Shown piece by piece: positions 6,008 to 9,294 of a stretch of DNA of 9,294 nt. Source of the stretch: Candidatus Merdenecus merdavium. Lineage in GTDB: Bacteria; Bacillota; Clostridia; Lachnospirales; Lachnospiraceae. The notes under the pieces were generated by a model, which made no database searches, was not told the origin of the DNA, and saw only the letters and a program-made list of their open reading frames with translations. The translations under genes and the position numbers were made by a program. Each line of letters starts with the position of its first letter. Within the stretch, counting starts at the first letter, position 1. The DNA is taken from assembly GCA_018715425.1 (NCBI GenBank), contig DVLR01000180.1:1-9294 (forward strand). Direction: 5' to 3'.

Positions 6008-7117
6008 ATGGGTGCTTTAATTTTACATAATCATTTACAATCTGACATTACCGCCTTGCCAAACCAATTTATTGATGAATATATGGTGGATGCTGGCGGT
6101 GAATTTGTCAAAATATATTTATATCTTCTAAGACATACAGGGAATCCAAATGCAAATCTATCGATCTCTTCTATTGCAGATTTTTTTGATCATACAGAAA
6201 GTGATGTAAGGCGGGGACTTAGATATTGGGAAAAAATGCAGCTCTTGAAGCTAACCTATGATTCTTCTAAGAACATTATAGGCATCACTTTACTTGATTA
6301 CTCAAGAAAGGATTCCATGGAAGATGAAGTTAGTGTGGCTACCGAAACATCAAAGATTCTTCATTTAGATGAAACGACTCATCAACAGAAGCTGGAAAAC
6401 ACAGGTCCTTCCATAAGTAATCCCTTACCAGATACATTAAGAGAGAAAGAACTACATATGACACCTGATAAAATGAGGGAATTAAGCAGCAAAGAGGAAA
6501 TCAAACAGCTTCTCTTCGTTGTGGAACAGTATTTAGGCAAAACACTGTCTGCAACAGAAGCTAAGACCATCCTCTATTTTTATGATCATCTGGGATTTTC
6601 AACTGATTTAATTGAATACTTAATTGAATACTGCGTTTCTAAAGGCAGTAAAAGTATTCACTACATCCAGACTGTGGCACTATCATGGGCGAAAGAAGGG
6701 ATTAAAACGGTAAACGAAGCTAAGGAAAGTACCAATCTATACAATAAGAAGTACTTTACCATTATGAGAGCTTTTGGCATTAAAGGTCGTAATCCTGTAA
6801 AAGTAGAAATCATGTTAATGGATATCTGGTTAGAGGAATTTGCCTTTACCATGGATATTATTATAGAAGCCTGTAATCGCACCATGGCCCAAACTAGTCA
6901 ACCAAGCTTTAAATATGCAGATAAAATTCTGAGTGATTGGCATAAAAATGGTGTCAAACATTTAAGTGATCTTGCGCCTTTAGATGAAAAACATAAAGCA
7001 AGAGCAGCTGCATCTGCAAACCAGAAGCCAAAAATTGCTGCAAATAACAAGTTCAATAACTTTGAATCTAGACATCATCATTACGATTCTTTAGAACAGC
7101 AGCTCCTGAAAAGATAG
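6008..7117 (+). CDS. DnaD/DnaB-like replication initiation protein with two DnaD domains
   Basis: Firmicute DnaD and DnaB proteins remodel origin DNA and help load the replicative helicase after DnaA opens the origin. The N-terminal part (about 8-100) fits the winged-helix oligomerisation domain, with I-T-A-L-P-N-Q-F-I-D-E-Y and a helix-turn-helix-like segment around 54-77. After a polar linker come two C-terminal DnaD-type helical domains. Each ends in the characteristic aromatic/isoleucine/tryptophan helix: I-H-Y-I-Q-T-V-A-L-S-W (217-227) and F-K-Y-A-D-K-I-L-S-D-W (301-311). A basic, Asn/Ala-rich tail follows (about 325-369). A GTG at 5999 is in frame, but AGGTGA (5997-6002) is well spaced for the ATG at 6008, which I prefer (369 residues). 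The gene lies 14 bp before the helicase-loader gene. Whether it should be called dnaD or dnaB cannot be decided here. Confidence 0.88.
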   Translation: MGALILHNHLQSDITALPNQFIDEYMVDAGGEFVKIYLYLLRHTGNPNANLSISSIADFFDHTESDVRRGLRYWEKMQLLKLTYDSSKNIIGITLLDYSRKDSMEDEVSVATETSKILHLDETTHQQKLENTGPSISNPLPDTLREKELHMTPDKMRELSSKEEIKQLLFVVEQYLGKTLSATEAKTILYFYDHLGFSTDLIEYLIEYCVSKGSKSIHYIQTVALSWAKEGIKTVNEAKESTNLYNKKYFTIMRAFGIKGRNPVKVEIMLMDIWLEEFAFTMDIIIEACNRTMAQTSQPSFKYADKILSDWHKNGVKHLSDLAPLDEKHKARAAASANQKPKIAANNKFNNFESRHHHYDSLEQQLLKR

Positions 7118-7131
7118 AAAGGATAGATACT

Positions 7132-8130
7132 GTGGCATTAAGGAATTCTCAATACGATTCTATCATCAGAGAATATGATCAGAAACAATTTCATCATCGT
7201 CATGAGTTAGATCGTAGAATACAAGAACTCTACGGAAAATATAAAGAATTTCAGGAAATCGATGAAGAAATTTCCTCCTTAAGCGTTGCCTGTGGCCGTA
7301 AGCTTATCGAAGGTGATTTAGAGGCTAATAAAAATTTAAAACACGACATTGCTAATTTAACGAAAAAACGAACCAATCTTTTATTGCAGCTTGGCTATCC
7401 AGAAGATTACTTGGAACTTCATTATGACTGTAATGATTGTAAAGATACCGGTTATATAGATCACAAAAAATGTCATTGTTTTAAAAAGGCAACTTTAGAT
7501 CTACTTTATACACAAAGCAATATAAAATCTATTTTAGAGACGGAAAACTTTAGTACCTTTTCCTATGATTATTTTAATGATAAAAAAGTAGATCCAACTA
7601 CTGGCCTTACACCACTTGCTAATATAAAACAAATTGTTTCAGAGGTTCTTCAGTATATCGATCACTTCGATGACATGGATCCCATACAAAACTTTTTCTT
7701 TTATGGATTGCCAGGTGTTGGGAAAACCTTTCTCACCAATTGTATTGCGAAAGAGCTTTTAGATCGAAACCATTCCGTTATCTATTTTACCTCCTTCCAG
7801 CTCTTTGAATTACTGGCTAAAAATACTTTTAACAAAAATGAACTACCGATTAATCCAGAGCAACATGTCTTCGATTGCGACCTGCTAATCATTGATGATC
7901 TTGGTACAGAGCTTACCAATTCCTTCGTATCATCTCAGCTGTTTCTCTGTATTAATGAGCGATTATTACGGAAAAAATCCACCATTATATCGACCAATTT
8001 ATCTCTAGATGGATTTTATGAAACCTACAGTGAAAGAACATTTTCTAGAGTATCCAGTAATTATACCATGAGAAAATTTATTGGAGATGATATTAGAATT
8101 CAAAAGAAATTAATGACATCCAGCCCTTGA
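7132..8130 (+). CDS. dnaC: DnaC/DnaI-type AAA+ replicative helicase loader
   Basis: This is a 332-residue ATPase expected to load the hexameric replicative helicase onto origin DNA. The N-terminal third (about 10-90) is strongly charged and probably coiled coil. It leads into a cysteine cluster C-x2-C-x10-C-x-C (Cys100, 103, 114, 116) that looks zinc-binding, in the place where DnaI-type loaders carry a zinc module. The AAA+ domain follows: Walker A G-L-P-G-V-G-K-T (192-199), Walker B L-L-I-I-D-D-L-G (251-258), sensor-1 S-T-N-L (287-290), and an arginine-finger region E-R-T-F-S-R (301-306). The start is GTG, with AAAGGA 8 nt upstream; no in-frame ATG fits better. It is the second gene of the dnaD-dnaC operon. 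IstB transposition ATPases share this fold, but no transposase neighbours it and the zinc module argues for a loader. Gene names differ among Firmicutes (dnaC or dnaI). Confidence 0.9.
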   Translation: MALRNSQYDSIIREYDQKQFHHRHELDRRIQELYGKYKEFQEIDEEISSLSVACGRKLIEGDLEANKNLKHDIANLTKKRTNLLLQLGYPEDYLELHYDCNDCKDTGYIDHKKCHCFKKATLDLLYTQSNIKSILETENFSTFSYDYFNDKKVDPTTGLTPLANIKQIVSEVLQYIDHFDDMDPIQNFFFYGLPGVGKTFLTNCIAKELLDRNHSVIYFTSFQLFELLAKNTFNKNELPINPEQHVFDCDLLIIDDLGTELTNSFVSSQLFLCINERLLRKKSTIISTNLSLDGFYETYSERTFSRVSSNYTMRKFIGDDIRIQKKLMTSSP

Positions 8131-8155
8131 CCGATGAAGATCTTAGTGTTATAAA
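8127..8155 (+). promoter_or_regulatory. Sigma-A-type promoter for prs
   Basis: TTGACC (8127-8132; five of six matches), an exact 17-bp spacer and TATAAA (8150-8155; five of six matches) form a good promoter. The -35 box overlaps the stop codon of the helicase-loader gene. Transcription would begin near 8162, giving a leader of about 109 nt. prs can therefore be expressed independently of the dnaD-dnaC operon, though read-through is possible because no clear intrinsic terminator lies between them. Confidence 0.7.
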
Positions 8156-8183
8156 TATACTGTATATAGTTTAATGATACCTT

Positions 8184-8210
8184 ATCGACAAAACGTAAAA
8201 TTTTGTCGAT
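8184..8210 (+). repeat. Perfect 10-bp inverted repeat in the prs leader
   Basis: ATCGACAAAA (8184-8193) and TTTTGTCGAT (8201-8210) are perfect complements around a 7-nt loop, starting about 22 bases after the predicted prs transcription start and about 60 bases before the prs ATG. The stem is not followed by a T-run, so it is not a standard intrinsic terminator. An operator, an mRNA-stabilising stem or a regulatory leader are alternatives. I do not recognise it as a known riboswitch or as a PurR-type box. Confidence 0.55.
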
Positions 8211-8270
8211 TGGAGCATTTACAAAACATATAAACCGAAGAAAAAGTAAGGCATTAATGGAGGTAAAAAA

Positions 8271-9294
8271 ATGCAACAAAGTAAAGAACGTAGTCTTGAT
8301 TCTATTCCAGTGGGACCTCTTGGTCTAATCCCCCTAAAAAGTAGTGAGGCTCTTGGCGAAAAAGTGAATCGCTATTTAGTAGAATGGAGACAGTCTAGAG
8401 AGAATGATCGCCACTCTCACATCTCTTTTGATGGATACAGAAGAGACAATTATATTATTGAATCTAAAATTCCTAGATTCGGATCTGGCGAAGCAAAAGG
8501 TGTCATTAAAGAATCTGTTCGTGGAGACGATCTCTATCTGTTGGTAGATGTTTGTAACTATAGTATGACCTATTCTTTATGTGGACATGAAAATCATATG
8601 TCACCTGACGATCATTTTCAGGATTTAAAACGTATCATTGCCGCAGTAGGTGGAAAAGCTAGAAGAATCACGGTCATTATGCCTTTCCTCTATGAAAGTC
8701 GCCAACATAAGCGTACTTCAAGGGAATCCTTAGATTGTGCTTTAGCATTACAAGAGCTGGTAAGTATGGGTGTAGATAACATCATTACTTTCGACGCTCA
8801 TGATCCTAGAGTTCAAAATGCAATACCTCTTCATGGCTTTGAGACGGTACAACCAGCCTATCAATTTATTAAAGGCCTTCTAAGACATGAGAAAGATCTT
8901 CAAATAGACAGCTCTCATATGATGGTGATCAGCCCTGATGAAGGCGGTATGAACCGTGCCGTATACATTGCTAACAACCTTGGTCTTGACATGGGTATGT
9001 TCTATAAACGTAGAGACTATACTACCATGGTAAATGGACGTAATCCAATTGTTGCCCATGAGTTTTTAGGCAGTAGTGTAGAAGGCAAAGATATGATCAT
9101 TATCGATGATATGATCTCTTCTGGTGATAGCATCATTGAAGTAGCTACTGAATTAAAAAGAAGAAAAGCAAATCGTATTTTTGTATTTTCAACCTTTGGT
9201 CTTTTCACCAATGGTTTAGAAAGATTTGATGATGCTTATGAGAAAGGTCTCATTGATCGCATCTTGACTACAAACCTGATTTATCAAACTCCAG
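8271..9294 (+). CDS. prs: Ribose-phosphate pyrophosphokinase, long clostridial form, C-terminus beyond window
   Basis: The enzyme makes PRPP from ribose-5-phosphate and ATP, feeding purine, pyrimidine, histidine, tryptophan and NAD synthesis. The frame is open for 341 codons to the right edge with no stop. Recognisable elements are V-R-G-D-D-L-Y-L-L-V (83-92), the R-I-T-V-I-M-P-F-L-Y-E-S-R-Q block (132-145), T-F-D-A-H-D-P-R (173-180), S-P-D-E-G-G (221-226), the flexible-loop K-R-R-D (246-249), and the PRPP-binding I-I-I-D-D-M-I-S-S-G-D-S (276-287). It departs from classical Prs, which has T-V-D-L-H and D-T-G-G-T at the last two motifs, and has an N-terminal extension of roughly 40 residues and an insert around 96-115. 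This matches the longer Prs-like group I know from Clostridia. GGAGG lies 7 nt before the ATG, and the gene has its own promoter. Confidence 0.88.
   Translation, partial: MQQSKERSLDSIPVGPLGLIPLKSSEALGEKVNRYLVEWRQSRENDRHSHISFDGYRRDNYIIESKIPRFGSGEAKGVIKESVRGDDLYLLVDVCNYSMTYSLCGHENHMSPDDHFQDLKRIIAAVGGKARRITVIMPFLYESRQHKRTSRESLDCALALQELVSMGVDNIITFDAHDPRVQNAIPLHGFETVQPAYQFIKGLLRHEKDLQIDSSHMMVISPDEGGMNRAVYIANNLGLDMGMFYKRRDYTTMVNGRNPIVAHEFLGSSVEGKDMIIIDDMISSGDSIIEVATELKRRKANRIFVFSTFGLFTNGLERFDDAYEKGLIDRILTTNLIYQTP

Noticed and set aside
7132..8130. The AAA+ gene as IstB of an IS21-type element
   Set aside because: There is no istA-like transposase or terminal inverted repeats, and the zinc-type cysteine cluster plus the dnaD neighbour fit a helicase loader.
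9017..9211. A minus-strand frame inside prs
   Set aside because: It is a shadow of the PRPP-binding domain coding sequence.

Overview
The window looks like the chromosome of a low-GC, endospore-forming, anaerobic Firmicute of the class Clostridia. The evidence is the strongly A+T-rich codon use, the presence of spoVG, the GlgC/GlgD subunit pair, and a DnaD-type initiation protein next to a DnaI/DnaC-type helicase loader. The gene content resembles Alkaliphilus-like genomes, but this placement is recognition from memory and was not tested by search.

The left half is on the minus strand. Read in its own direction it runs glgC-glgD-spoVG (3855 to 1160), then a strong intrinsic terminator (1081-1122), then a new promoter (978-1006) with a leader of about 130 nt, then pth and the first 86 codons of mfd, which leaves the window at base 1. 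glgC and glgD overlap by 4 bp, glgD and spoVG are 30 bp apart, and pth and mfd are 11 bp apart. These read as two transcription units: ADP-glucose synthesis plus the sporulation/RNA-binding regulator SpoVG, and translation/repair housekeeping (peptidyl-tRNA recycling and transcription-coupled repair).

The right half is on the plus strand, divergent from glgC: murC (peptidoglycan precursor ligase), a 397-bp non-coding stretch carrying two clusters of DnaA-box 9-mers around an A+T-rich spacer, then a dnaD-like gene, a dnaC/dnaI-like helicase loader, and a long clostridial-type ribose-phosphate pyrophosphokinase that runs off the right edge. The dnaD-dnaC pair is an operon (14-bp gap). prs has its own good promoter, overlapping the dnaC stop codon.

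Compared with the familiar Firmicute order murC/purR-spoVG-glmU-prs-pth-mfd, the same markers are present but purR and glmU are absent from the interval, glgC-glgD occupies it, and murC and prs lie on the opposite strand. All complete genes look intact. There is no mobile element, CRISPR array, tRNA or rRNA. I see no clearly novel multi-gene system. The signals most worth a second look are the DnaA-box clusters in front of the replication-initiation operon, and the pth leader, which has a possible minigene and two mutually exclusive stems.
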